Below, one piece after another: positions 48,076 to 60,720 of a stretch of DNA of 64,000 bases; position 1 is the stretch's first letter, and each line of letters starts with the position of its first letter. Source of the DNA: Aquilaria yunnanensis (lineage: Eukaryota > Streptophyta > Magnoliopsida > Malvales > Thymelaeaceae); NCBI GenBank assembly GCA_039654915.1, contig CM077594.1, positions 72,348,393 through 72,412,392 on the forward strand, written 5' to 3'. Position numbers and translations under genes: made by a program. Below the pieces are notes generated by a model. That model was not told where the DNA came from. It was given only the letters and a program-made list of their open reading frames with translations, and ran no database searches.

Positions 48076-49250
48076 TCAAGCCAAATAAGTTGTAAAAGTT
48101 GCCATTTCATTGTAAAGAAGTTATGAATATTTCCATTCCAAACTAGTTGTGAAGGTTCCCATTTTATTCTAAACAAGCGGTGAATGTTTCCGATTCATTC
48201 TAACCAAGTTGTGAATGTTTCCATTTCATTCTAAATAAGTAGTGAATTTTTCAATTTTATTCTAAACAAGTTATGAATGTTTCGATTCCAAACTAATTGT
48301 GAATGTTTGCAATTCATTTTAAAACAGTTGTGAATGTTCCCATTCCAAACTAGTTATGAATGTTTCCATTTCCTTTTAAACAAGTTGCACATGTTTCTAT
48401 TCTGAACAGGTTGTGAATGTTTCTATACCAAACAAGTTGTGATTTTTTTCATTATATTCTAAATAAGTTGTGAATGTGTCCATTTCATTTCAAACAAGTT
48501 ATGAATATTTCTATTCCAAATAGTTATGACTATCTCCATTTCATTATAAAGAAGTCCTGAATGTTTTGATTCCAAACAAGTTGTTAATGTTTCTAGTCCG
48601 AACAAGTTGCGAATGTTCAATTTTTATTCAAGTTGTGAATGTTTCATTCCAAAAGGGTTATGAATTTTCCATTTCATTCTAAAGAAGTTGTGCATGTTTA
48701 CTTTTCATTCTAAACAAGTTATGAATGTTTCCATTATAGACTAGTTGTAAGCGTTTCCATTTCATTCGAAACAAGTTGTTAATCTTTTTACTCCAAATAA
48801 GTTATGAATGTTGCTGTTTGAAACAAGTTTTGAATGTTTCCATTTTATTCTAAACAAGTTATGAATTATTCCATTCCAAATAAGTTGTGAATATTTATAT
48901 TCCAAATAAGCTGTGAAAGTTTCCACTTCATTCTAAACAAGTTGCAAATGTCTCTATTCCAAACTAGTTGTAAATTTTTCCATTTCATTTTGGACAAACT
49001 GTGATTCTTTCCATTCAAAACTAGTTGTGAAAGTTTCTATTCTAAGCAAGTTGTGAATGTTTATAGTCCGTACAAGTTGTGAATGTTTCCATTCCATCCT
49101 AAACAATTTGTGAATGTTTACATTCCCGACAAGTTATGAATGTTTCCATTCCCAGCTTACTGTGAATGTTTCCATTTCATTCTAAACAAGTTATGAATGT
49201 TTCCTTTCCATTCCAAAGAAGTTAGCAATGTTTCCACTACAAAACATGTT
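48076..49250 (-). repeat. Satellite array, block 11 (reverse)
   Basis: Reverse-oriented minisatellite. The first ~170 bp share rare variants (GGTGAATGTTTC, ATTCTAAC) with the start of the block at 49373. Confidence 0.92.
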
Positions 49251-49372
49251 AATATTTCCATTCACAACTTGTTTAGAATGAAAAGGAAACTGTCATAACT
49301 TGGTTGAAATAGAAATATTCACAACTTGTTTGGAATGGAAACATTTATTACATCTTTGACATATAAATATTC
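49251..49372 (+). repeat. Inverted satellite segment 5
   Basis: About 120 bp forward, leaving through ATTCATTTTTCAATCC. Third member of the recurring set. Confidence 0.88.
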
Positions 49373-50847
49373 ATTTTTCAATCCAAATGAGTTGTGAATG
49401 TCTCCATCTCATTCTAAACAAGTTGTGAATGTTTCTATTCCAAACTAATTGTGAATGTTTCCATTTTATTCTAAATAAGTGGTGAATGTTTCAATTTCAT
49501 TCTAACAAAGTAGTAAAGGTTTCCATTTCATTCTAAATCCAAACAGGTTGTGCTTGTTTCTATTCCAAACATGTTGTGAATGTTTTCATTACATTTTCAG
49601 CAAGTTGTGAACTTTTTCATTCCAAACAAGTTGTGAGTGTTTCCATTCCACTCCAAACAAGTTTTGAATGTTTCCATTCCAAAAAAAGTTGGGAATATTT
49701 CATCTCCAAACAAGTTGTGAATCTTACCATTTCATTCTAAACAAGCTATGAATGCTTCTATTCCTAGCTAGTTTTGAAAATTTTGATTTCATTTTGAACA
49801 AGTTGTGAATGTTTTCATTCCAAATGAGTTGTGAATGTTTCCCTATCATTCTAAACATGTTCAGATTGTTTTCATTTCATTCTAATCATGTTCTTAATGT
49901 TTCCATTGTAATCTAGCCATCAATGTTTCCATTTCATTCTAACCAAGTTGTTAAGGTTTCCTTCCTAGACAATTAGTGAATGCATCTTTTCTAAACAAGG
50001 TGTAAATATTTTTGTTTCACTCTAAAGAAGTTGCGAATGTTTCCATTTCAATCCAAAGAAGTTGTGAATGTTTCCATCCTAAACTAGTATTGAATGTTTC
50101 AATTTTATTCTAAAGAAGCTGTGAATGTTTCCATTCAAAACTAGTTCAAAATGTTTCCATGTCAGTTTAAACAAGTTGTGACTATTTCCATTCTAGACAA
50201 GTTGTGACTATTTCTATTCTAGAAAAGTTGTGAATGTTTATTTTCCAAACAAAGTGTAATTGTTTCCAATTCTTTCTAATCATGGTATGAATATTTTCAT
50301 TGCAAACAAGTTATCAATGTTTTCATTACATTCTAAACAAGCTTTGAAAGTCTCCATCCCAAACAAGTTGTAAATGTTTTCCTTCCAAACTAGTTGTGAA
50401 TGTTTCCATTCCAAACAGGTTGTGAATGTTCCAATTCCAACAAAGTTATGGAAGTTTCCATTTGATTCTAAGCAAGTTATGATTTTTTTTTATTCCAAAT
50501 AGGTTGTGAATGTTTCCATTCCACTGCAAACAAGTTGTGAATATTTTCATTCCAAACAAGTTGTAATTGCTTCTATTACAAACATGTTGTGAACATTTCC
50601 ATTTCACACCGGACAAATTATGATTGTTTTTATTCTAAACTAGTTATGAATGTTTCCATTTCATTCTAAACTAGTTATCAATGTTTCCATTCCAAAAAAG
50701 TTATGAATGTTTCAATTTCATTCAAAACAAGTTGTGAATTTTTCTACGCCAAACAAGTTTTTAATGTTTAAATTTCATTTTAAATAGATTGTGAATGTTT
50801 CCATTTCATAACAAACAAGTTGTGAATGTTTCTGTTTCATTCCAAAC
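49373..50847 (-). repeat. Satellite array, block 12 (reverse)
   Basis: Reverse-oriented minisatellite up to the strand switch at about 50848 (TTCATTCCAAACTTCTTTGG). Confidence 0.93.
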
Positions 50848-53800
50848 TTCTTTGGAATGGAAACATTAACAACTTGTTTACACTGAAATGAAAACATCAC
50901 AACTTGTCTAGAATAAAATGGAAACATTCATAACTTGCTCCGTGTTTGGAAAAAAAACATTCACAAGTTGTCTAAAATGAAAATAGTCACAACTTGTTTA
51001 GATTGAGATGAAAAATTTCGCAACTAGTTTGGAATAAAAACATTCATAATTTGATTAAAATGAAATTGAAATATTCAGCACTAGTTTAGGATGTAAACAT
51101 TCATAGCTTGTTTGGAATGAAACAGAAATATTCACAACCTGTTTGGGTTGGAAAGAGTCTCAACTTGTTTAGAATGAAATGGTAACATTCATAACTAATT
51201 TGGAATGGAAACAATCATAGCTTGTTTAGACAGAAATGAAACATTCATAACTTGCTTCAAATGTAAACATTCATAACTTATTTGGAATGGAAGCATTCAC
51301 AACTTGTCTAGATAAGAAACATTCACAACTTATTTAGAAAGAAATGGAAACATTCACAACATATTTGTAATAGAAACATTGACAACTTGTTTAGAATGAA
51401 ATGGAACCATTCATAACTTGTTTTTGAATAAAAACATTCATATCTTGTTTAGAATGAGAAGGTAAAATTCATAACTGGTTTTGGATGGAAACATTCAAAG
51501 CTTGTTTGGAATGGGAACATTCACAACTTGTTTGGAGTGGAAACATTCACAACAAGTTTAGATTGAGATAAAAACATTCACAACTAACTTGGAATGGAAA
51601 CATTCATAACTTGTTTGGAATAGAAATATTTACAACATGTTTAGAATGAAATAGAAGTGTTCACAACTTTTTTGAAATAGAAATATTGACAAATTGTTTG
51701 GAATGAGAATGAAACATTCCCGACTACTTAAAAAATGAAAGACTCAGAACACATTTAAAATGAAATGGAAACATTCAAAACAAGTTTTAGATAAAAATAA
51801 TCAGAACTTGTTTAGAATGAAAAAGGAAACATTCACAGCAAGTTTGGAATTAAAGCAATCATAGCTTGTTTAGAATAATATGAAAGCATTCACAACATGA
51901 TAGGAAAAGAAACATTGACAACTTGTTTACAATGAAATGGAAACATACACAACTAGTTTGGAATGAAAACATTTACATCTTGTTTACAACGAAATAGAAA
52001 CATGCACAACTTGTTTAGAATGATAAGGAAACTTTCACAACTTATTTAGAATAAAAAGGAAACTTTCACAACTAGTTTGGAATGGAAACTTTTGCAACAT
52101 GTTTAGAGTGCAATTGAAACATTGACAACATGTTTGGAACGGAAACATTTACAACTTGTTTGGATTGGAAACATTCACAACATGTTTAGAATTAAATGGA
52201 ACATTCATAGCTTGTTTAGACTTAAATGGAAATATTCACAACTTGTTTAAAATAAAAGCCTTCATAACCTATTTGGAATAGAAAACTTCACAACTTGTTT
52301 TGAATGGAAACATTCACAAGTTGTTTAGAAAGAAATGGAAATACTCACAACTTGTTTGGAAAAGAAAAATTCACAACTTGTTAGGAATGAAATAGAACTA
52401 TTCACACCCTATGTAGAATGATAATGAAACATTCATAACTTATTTCGAATGAAAAGGAAACATTCCTAACTTCTTTGGAATGGAAATAATCACCTTCGAT
52501 CGGAAACATTCACAACATGTTTAAAGTGAAATGGAAACATTCACAACTTGTTTGGATTGGAAACATTCTTAACTTGTTTAGGCTTAAATGGAAACATTCA
52601 TAACTTGATTAGAATAGAAACCGTCATAACTTGTTCGGAATAGAAATATTCACAACTTGTTTGGAATGGAAACATTGACAACTTATTTAGAATGAAAAGG
52701 AAACATTAACAAATTGTTTGGAATAGAATTATTCACCACATGTTTGGAATAAAATGGAAAGATTCACAAATAGTTTTGCATGGAAACTTTCAGAAATTGT
52801 TTGGAATAAAAAAACTCACAACTTCTTTAGAATGAAATGCAAGCATTCATAACCTGTTTGGAATGATATATAAACATTCACAACTTGTTTGGAATAAAAA
52901 CATTCACAACTTGTTTACAATGAAATGTAAACGTTCGCAACTTGTTTGGATTAGAAACATTCATAACTAGTTTGGAATTCAAACAATCCCAAATTGTTAG
53001 GAATGGAAACATTCATAACTTGTTTAGAATGAAATGAAAATGTTTACAACTTGTTTAGAATGAAATGAAAATTTCACAAGTTGTTTGGAATGGAAACATT
53101 CAGAACCTATTTAGAATGAAATGGGAGCATTCATGACATGCTTGGAATGGAAACATTTGCAACTTGTTTAGAGTGAAATGGAAACATTCACAACTAGTTT
53201 AGAATGGAACCAGTCACAACTTGTTTAGAGTAAAATGGGAACATTCACAACATGTTTAGAATGGAAACATTCTGAACTAGTTCCAAAGAAATAGAACCAT
53301 TCACTACTAGTTTGTAATGGAAGTATTCACAACTTGTTTAGAAATAAATGCAAACATTCACAACTACTTGCAATGGAAACATTCACAACTTGATTAGAAT
53401 GAAAATGAAATGTTCACTACTTGTTGGAATAGAAACATTCAAAACTTGTTTAGAATGAAATTGAAACATTCAAAACTAGTTTGGAATGGAAACATTCACA
53501 ACTAGTTTGGAGTGGAAACATTCACAAGTTGTTTAGAATAAAATGGAAATATTCACAACTTGTTTGGATTTGGAACATTCACAACTTGTTAAGAATAAAA
53601 TGGAAAGATTCACAACTTGCTTGGAAGGGAAACATTCATGACTTGTTTAGAATAGAAACATTCATAACTTGAACTTGTTTAGAAAGAAATGAAAACATTC
53701 ACAACTTGTTTAGAAAGAAATGAAAACATTCACAACTTGTTTGGAATATAAACATTCACAACTTGTCTGGAATGGAAACATTCATAAATTGTTTAGCATG

Positions 53801-53940
53801 AAATTAAAACATTCACAACTTGTTTGGAATAGGAACATTAACAACTTGTTTAGGGTTGAATGAAAACATTCACAACTTTTTTGGGATAGAAACATTCACA
53901 ACTTGTTTGGAATGCAAGCATTCACAGCTTGTTTAGATAT
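50848..53940 (+). repeat. Satellite array, block 13 (forward)
   Basis: About 3.1 kb of forward minisatellite. Local unit doubling near 53668-53735 (AGAAAGAAATGAAAACATTC twice). The frame at 53481-53672 is a repeat translation. Confidence 0.94.
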
Positions 53941-54449
53941 AAAAGTTTCCATTTCATTTTGAACAAGTTGTGATTGTTTCCATTTCATTCCAAACAAGTT
54001 ATGAATGTTTCCTTTCCAAACAAGTTGTGGATGTTTCTATTTCATTCTAAAGAAGTTGTGAATTATTTCATTCACAACAAACATGTTGTGAATGTTTTCA
54101 TTTCATTCTAAACAAGTTGTAAATGTTTCCATCCCAAAAAGTTATGAATGTTTCCACTTTATTCTAAACAAGCTGTGAATGTTTCCATTCCATTCTGGTT
54201 CTAAATGTTTTCAATTCATTCCAAACAAGTTGTGACTATTTCCATTCTAAACAAGTTGTGAATGCTTCTATGCCAAACAAGTTGTGAATGTTTCTTTTCC
54301 AAACAAGTTGTGAATGATTTCATTTTACTCTATACAAGTTGTGAATGTTTGTATTCCAATCAAGATCTGAATGTTTCCAATTCATTCTAAAAAAGTTGTG
54401 AATGTTTATTTTCCAAACAAGTTGTCAATGTATCAACTTCATTCCTAAC
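53941..54449 (-). repeat. Satellite array, block 14 (reverse)
   Basis: Reverse-oriented minisatellite after a switch in GATATAAAAGTTTCCATTTC. Confidence 0.93.
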
Positions 54450-55779
54450 TGTTAGTGTTGTGCGCAAAAGCCAGTCATGAGATGATTGTATTTTGCACAT
54501 TGACTCATGATATTTTATTAAGGCATTAATCCAGTAATTTTCTTTGTTGTTTTGTTTCTATGTGACATATTCAAATGTAATTATAACCCTATAATAATAG
54601 TATTCTTAAACTTCCCTAGTCTAGTATTATTATGGAGTAGGTTGCAATAATACATAAAGACTAATATGAGATATGTAGTCTATATATGGGTACAAGTTGC
54701 AGAACTTGTGTACTGGACCAACCTACCATGAGAATGTCACATGGATATGAATGTCATAGTGATTCTCATAGTGATCATGTATATGTAGTCCTTTAACCTA
54801 AGGTCATCAAGGTTCCTTATATATGAGTCACATACTTTGATGCCTTCCTTTGTTGCTTGTAACTGAGCGAACATGAAGGAGGTCATTGAGCATGTCACGT
54901 ATCATGCAGAAGGTTTTGTATAATCAAGATGGGATTTGTCCTTCCTACATAATAGGAGTGATATCTTTGAGCCCCTTGATTGAGACTGAAGAAATGCATG
55001 CCCATGCTCGGATGAGTTGATATGGGATATCAAGGTCATCAAATTTAGTCATTTTACTTGGTAATCGAGAAACCTTAGATTCGGCGGTATGAGAATGAGA
55101 CATTCCATGTCTCATGCTCGGTCTTGATATCTTGGACAAAGGTAGAATGGCATATACGAATATTGATCATAGAGGTTTAGTCGAATCACTGACTGTCTTG
55201 TCACTTGGGTAACAATGATGTGTTGCTAGACACTGTTCATTATTTATGATCATAAATGTGATTTAAGATCATCACCAATGTGATAGGAGTCTACTGGGTC
55301 ACACATATAGCCAATTGGATTATTTGAGTGCATGGCCCAAATTGTTTGGGGTTTTGTTTCATAACAATTTTTTAGTAATAATTGGCCAAACAATTGAACT
55401 GTTAATGAAGCCTGAAATTAAACAATTTTTGAATTTTTTCCTTAACCTGAAGGATAAAATTAGAATGGTTCTGAAAGGTTCCAGCCGCACTCCCCTATTG
55501 CCTTTCCTTGAAGGATGCAAGCTAGCACTGCGGGTGCAAAAGGAATGCATTTGCTAGGACGTTGTAAAGGCATGGTGGTTTGAGAGGTTCATATGGATAC
55601 CATAGAGAGCTCAAACACATCAATTATTCAAGATTTGTGATTCTACTCAAAAATTGTGTGAAAGATCCTAGCCAACTAGGCATAATAATTTTTGAACACC
55701 CAATTTACCCTATTTCACGTAGATCCTGTAGGGTTTCGATTACTTTCCGCTATGCTTGTTTGGCTCCCGAAACCCTACA
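54450..55779 (+). mobile_element. Solo LTR, LTR-A copy G
   Basis: A 1330-bp LTR-A unit in + orientation, TGTTAGTGTTGTG to GAAACCCTACA. Flanks CTAAC and TAAAC agree at only 3 of 5 bases; both resemble the satellite word CTAAAC, so the duplication may have decayed. Shorter and more diverged than the other full copies (several small deletions). The palindrome has one changed base in its right arm (TTTAAGATCAT). Confidence 0.85.
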
Positions 55780-56071
55780 TAAACAAGTTGTGAATATTTT
55801 CATTTCATTCTAAAAAAATTACAAATGTTTCCATTTAATTCTAAACAAGTTGGGAATATTTCCATTTTATCTAAACAAGTTGTGAATTTTTCCATTCAAA
55901 ACATGTTGAGAATATTTCTATTACATTCCAAACAAGTTGTGAATGTCTCCAACTCATTCTAAATAGGTTGTGATAGTTTCCATTCCAAACGATAGTTTCC
56001 ATTCCAAATAAGTTATGAACATTTCCATTTCATTATAAAGAAGTTGTTAATGCTTCTATTCCAAAATAGGT
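55780..56071 (-). repeat. Satellite array, block 15 (reverse)
   Basis: Last satellite block in the window, ending at the G3 LTR. Includes a short doubling of GATAGTTTCCATTCCAAA near 55971-56005. Confidence 0.92.
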
Positions 56072-58557
56072 TGTTTCATGCTTGTGAGTTGTATAGGGCA
56101 TGTGTTGTATTTAGAATGTACATAAATAATGTCTAAGGTGTGCATATATGAGATACAAGCCATAGATATGACTACAAGTAGTATATGAAGTCAGGTCTCC
56201 AATGAGGTGCCCAAGGGTGCCTAGGTGCACATAAGAGGTGGCCATGAGTAAGAGTGCCATGCCTTGAAAACCAAAAGTGGATGAGATTAAGTGCCAAAGT
56301 TGGTTTTGAGATAAGAGTTTGAAATGAGGAAAGAAATGGCTAAGAAACCTAGGTGCACTATGGCGCACCAACAGAGGGGCACAAGGTTGCTCATGGGCAC
56401 ACCTTTTTGTGCATCTATGTGAATAATAAGGTTTTAGGCCAAAAGCTCCTAATGAAAGTTGTGCAAGATTGATGTCTAAGGTTAAAATGAAGTGTAGAAT
56501 TCTAATATACACTAAAAAGAAGGACAAAGTGCATAAGAAGTGCAATATGCACAATCGGGTGCACTAGGAGGCTCTTGGGTATCCTTAAGAGCTTTGCATA
56601 TTTACATGAAAGTTTAGCACCCTAGATGGCCAAATTAAAAGGAAAAGTAAGGGATGAAAATGTACAACAAAGTGAGTTGAATAGGTTGACCGAATAACGT
56701 AAAATAAACAAAGGCCTTGTTAAGAGGTTAAGGTTGAAATTGGTCAAAAACTTGGCCACCAAGTACAACCGGCATAGAGTCCTCCCCACTGCTTGTACTT
56801 GGCCTAAATTAATGTAGCTTTTTGGGTGTTTCTTACAACTACCATACTAAACAATTTTGGGCAAAAATCCTACAAATAACTGAGAAAAGCTCTAGCAGCA
56901 AAGTAGGCCAAAACAAAGCATGGCGGCTTAAGGGTATGCCTACGAGGGCGCATTGGTGGGCTCAGCCAACTAGCTACAAATTTGATTAGGTAAGTGTTCA
57001 ATTATGCTCCTTCACTTGAATTTTTATGGGAAGTAGGTCACCTTAGGTAATGGGTAAGGTGAAAGGACCATAGGAGCTAAGAAAAGGGGCTATGTGTGTT
57101 ACGTGCACTACGGTAAGCTAGCTAGCCCACATAAGGCAAGAATTAGGGTCTTGATCAACCTTGGCCAAACTTGTTGAATAACCTAGACATTTATGTTAAC
57201 CTAAATAAATTAAGACATCTAGGCCCCAAAATGGAGAGTCGTGTGTGTGGAGTATGTGTTTGCATGCTTCTTTGTTCGATGCATCTACTAACAGCAAATT
57301 ATGTTTATAGATATGTTCATATTATATTTTTCTTTGTCTCTTTTGTGTCTTTTTTATCTTATTTGTCTTTTTTTATAGGTACTCGAAGAAGTAATCATGT
57401 GTTTATGAATTTGACAATGTTTTAAACATTGTAGGCACTAGGTGCCGAATTGAACCCTTATTGAGTACTAAAGTGCTCACGTCCTGTTTCCTTTACATTT
57501 TAGGGAAGAAAGTGGAGGAATAGGTGCTTGTGAACATCCTTTAAAGTATACAAATAAATAGGTATTGTCTCAATTATATTGGGTTATTGAAAGATTAGAA
57601 AAGTTCATACTATGAACTAATGATTTATGAAAGTAGGCTATGATGGTCACCGTGGGATTAACTACCTTTGATACTATCCTAGTTTTTGTAAAAACTAGGA
57701 AGTTCATGAGACAAATACTACCTAACTTCCAAATAAAAATGGAGGTTCGTGTAAGTGTGGGCATTGAAACTTTGTAGCCCAAGTTGTGTAACATATAGGC
57801 CACCAAGCTAGCTCAACTTTCGGTACATATATTTCGGCCACGTAATATCTGGAATGGTTGTTTTTTAATTTGTAAATGTACATGCATAGTGCTAGCATGG
57901 GAACATAGAGATACATAATGGCTTGTGTCTAAGTAGTACATGGCGGGCTCAGAGGTAAGCCCCCCGAGGCACAAAGTGAAATGAGCAAAATGGTCCATGC
58001 ATGGTGACTTTGCTTTGTACTGAACAGGCCTGAGAACTTGTTTTGGGAATTTATGTTTATATGGAGAATTGTGCAAGCACATTAGGAGGGCCTAAGGTAG
58101 GCCTTCCTGGGCACACTAGTGCACACACATGCAAAGTTATGTACACGTTCGTTAGCACACCTGGTAGGCCATCTGGGTGCCTCAATGTTCAGTTGCATGC
58201 ACACATCCTGCCTACACTCTCGGCACACCAAAGGTGGGCCCACCAGGCATGAGTGCACACACCCACTAGCACATACTCTTATACATAGTCGATAGGCTCT
58301 AAGGTAAGCCTACTTGGGCCCATCCACATACTTAAACCATTAATGTCTAAACTTAATTAATACTTGTGGATTAGTTTTATTAGCAACCATCACTCATGAC
58401 TTTGCTTTACTAATGCATGAAATCTAAGACAAGTACCAAAAAGTTACTAATCATCCTAGTGGTGATGCTCCACTTCACCCATTGAAACCTAAAATTTCGT
58501 TAAAACTTGGCTTAACATTCTATGTCTAATGGTGTATGGGTGATTTGAGGCATGACA
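56072..58557 (+). repeat. G3 5' LTR
   Basis: A 2486-bp LTR inferred from TGTTTCATGC at the satellite edge and GGCATGACA at 58549-58557 (imperfect inverted ends), followed by a primer site. It contains many GTGCAC, GGGCAC and GGCACAC motifs. The frame at 56111-56554 (147 aa, - strand) and others here show no family features and lie wholly in the LTR, so I do not call genes. The partner LTR is outside the window. Confidence 0.7.
58080..58325 (+). repeat. Imperfect tandem repeats in the G3 LTR
   Basis: About four diverged units of ~60 bp built around CTAAGGTAGGCC, CTGGGCAC and GTGCACACAC wording. They lie in the last 500 bp of the LTR. Confidence 0.4.
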
Positions 58558-58560
58558 GAG

Positions 58561-58573
58561 TTGGTTTTAGAGC
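58561..58573 (+). other. Primer binding site of G3
   Basis: TTGGTTTTAGAGC matches TTGGTATCAGAGC at 11 of 13 bases and lies 3 bp after the LTR end. It is a tRNA-iMet-type site. Confidence 0.72.
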
Positions 58574-58655
58574 TATGGTTATAAATGACCTTGATGGTAT
58601 GTTAGGCTAATTCCCATTAAGATAAGTATGATCTTCCTTATGTTTTGTAGGAGTA

Positions 58656-60235
58656 ATGGCCAGAGGCAGAGATAGGGAAAAAAAGGACCGATAAAACACT
58701 AAGGATGATCAAATAAATGATCAATAGCATGAGAATGAAGATGTGGTTGAGAGCAGAATAGGACCACCTAACAAGGCCATAGAGCCTAGATCTAATGTGC
58801 AAGGCCAACAAAGAATGGAACACATGATGGGAATGATGCAAGGTACTACTGCAAAACTTGTGCTATGTATGCAAGCCCTTACTAGGGGCAAGGCCCAGTT
58901 ACTTTGAGGTACCATGACCAAGGAAGGACAAGAAGAAGACACAATGGGGAGGAGGCCCAGAAAGCAACCAATAAAAGAAGGGCAAGCTACCATATATGAA
59001 GTAGATGAGGAAGATGAACAAGATAATGAGAGAAAAAACCCAAGGGGTAGGAGGTTGGGATTAGGAATTAGAACAAGTGATGATAATAGAGAATGGGAAC
59101 AATTAGGCATTAATGTTGAAAGAGTGAAGCCGTCTTTTGAAAGTTCCAAGGTAAACTCAATGAGTCTTAAAAAAGGGAATAAAAGACCAAAATAGGAAGG
59201 TTTAAGGGAAGTCCATCTAGAAGGCTTTCTAGCACTTAAGCCCATAGTATTCAAGGGTAGTGGTGAACCAGATGAAGCTAAATTATGGTTCTACTAGATA
59301 AAGAAAATGTTTAAGATAATGGAGGTTACATCCACCTAGAAAGTTCTCCTAGCAAACTTTAAGCTAGAAGGCAGTGCAGAACTTTGGTGGACGACAGTGC
59401 AAAAGGGTCATTTGAGTAATAATAAAAGAAAGCCCATAAAGAAGAAGGAACCCATGAGGTGTACAAAATTTCTTCAAGTGTTCCAACAACAATATGTCAG
59501 TAAAGCTCCTAAGGATCAAAAACATGGGGAGTTTGATCTGTTGGAAGAAGGAAATATGTATGTAAGAGAAGATGAACATAAGTTCAGTAGCCTCATTAGA
59601 TATGCTCCTTAATTTGATAAACAAGAATAGCTAAGCACTAAGAGGTTCATAAAAGGGTTAAGGCTTGAATTGAGACAAATACTTAGAGCCATTGGTATTA
59701 AGACCTATTAAGAGGCTGCTCAAAGAACCCTAACATTGGAGCAAGAATTAGATCACCCTATAACAGGAAACATTAAAGGTGTTGCCATGGGACATAAGAG
59801 TGGCAATAAAAAAGCTAGAGAAAGGCTAGGAGCTTATGTGTTTAGAAGAGAGTAGAAGAGACCTGAGGAGCTTAGAGGTTTAGGCCTTAATGCCAGACCT
59901 GTGGAAAGTATCTTGGCTTTAAACCATGCCATAGGCATGCTGAAGGATGCCTGAAATGTGTTCCCAAGAACATTTGGTTAGGGGTTTCCCAATTAAGAAA
60001 AAAGAAATTAGAGTATTGGGCAAATTTGGGGTTGCTTGCCCAAAAGGCCAACATGGCAGAGGAAGGCGAGTAGTAGCAACCCTACCACCCAAGTTAGTAT
60101 AGGGTGGACCAAGCCAGCCCATACCAACTAAACTACAACCACAAGCTATAAGAGCGTATGAAATTGAGGGATAAAAAAGAAAGGTGTCGCCCAGTATTGG
60201 AAAAAAAGCCATTAGCTAAAACAAGCTAAAAGTGA
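58656..60235 (+). pseudogene. G3 gag pseudogene
   Basis: Starts MARGRDREKK at 58656, the first ATG after the primer site, and is broken by stops near 58695, 58722, 58902, 59193, 59295 and 59610. An acidic, K/R-rich N-terminal part (open at 58914-59193) precedes the capsid core: FLALKPIVFKGSGEPDEAKL, NFKLEGSAELWW, FLQVFQQQYVSK and FDLLEEGNMYVREDEHKFSS. A cysteine/histidine cluster near 59897-59965 (CQTCGKYLGFKPCHRHAEGC) is the zinc-knuckle region of Tekay-type Gag. It is a relative of G1, not the same family. Inactive. Confidence 0.78.
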
Positions 60236-60720
60236 AGCATTGAAAGGTAACATTTATCTTTATGGTAAACTCATTTCTGTGCTTTATGATACTAGTGCAT
60301 CCATATCCATTATTTCAAGTAAATTAGTAAGAGAATTAAATGTAGAGGTTAGAAAATTGCCTCAAATGTATATGATTAGAATAGCTGGAAATGAAATGAT
60401 GTTCTCACAACATATTGTCAAAGACTGTGTGATTAGGCTAGATAAGCTAGAACTAAATGCTAATCTGATCATTCTGGAAAAAAATGGATATGGTATAATA
60501 TTGGGCATAAACTAGCTAGCTAAAAATAATGTTGTTGTAGATTGCCAAGGTAGAAGGTTAACATTGCCATGGTTAGTAGAGCACTCCTGGAAGGACATAA
60601 TAAAGTATGATGTTGAACAAATAAAGGAAATGGATTATATGCCTATACTTTTTGAAGAAGAGTCCATAGGCTAAAATGAAAAAGAAACTAAAGATAAACT
60701 AGACAGGATTTGTATTGAGA
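60236..60720 (+). pseudogene. G3 aspartic protease pseudogene
   Basis: The open part, 60240-60515, reads NIYLYGKLISVLYDTSASIS and later NLIILEKNGYGIILGIN. This is the retropepsin domain of gypsy elements, but the catalytic D-T-G triplet is D-T-S and the closing G-M-D-W-L is G-I-N-stop. The glycine change alone should weaken or abolish activity. A linker to RT with two in-frame stops follows. Confidence 0.75.

Noticed and set aside
34..56000. Many 60-90-codon ORFs in the satellite (for example 39111-39311, 44217-44480, 45486-45764)
   Set aside because: They repeat a 19-residue pattern set by the 57-bp dimer, occur on either strand according to array orientation, and break whenever monomer order changes. 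No start context or conserved frame.
56111..56554. 147-aa minus-strand ORF
   Set aside because: Lies inside the G3 LTR, has no recognisable domain, and its composition follows the GTGCAC-rich LTR repeats.
58721..59254. 177-aa minus-strand ORF
   Set aside because: Antisense of the acidic, lysine-rich part of G3 gag; serine/leucine-rich by complement.
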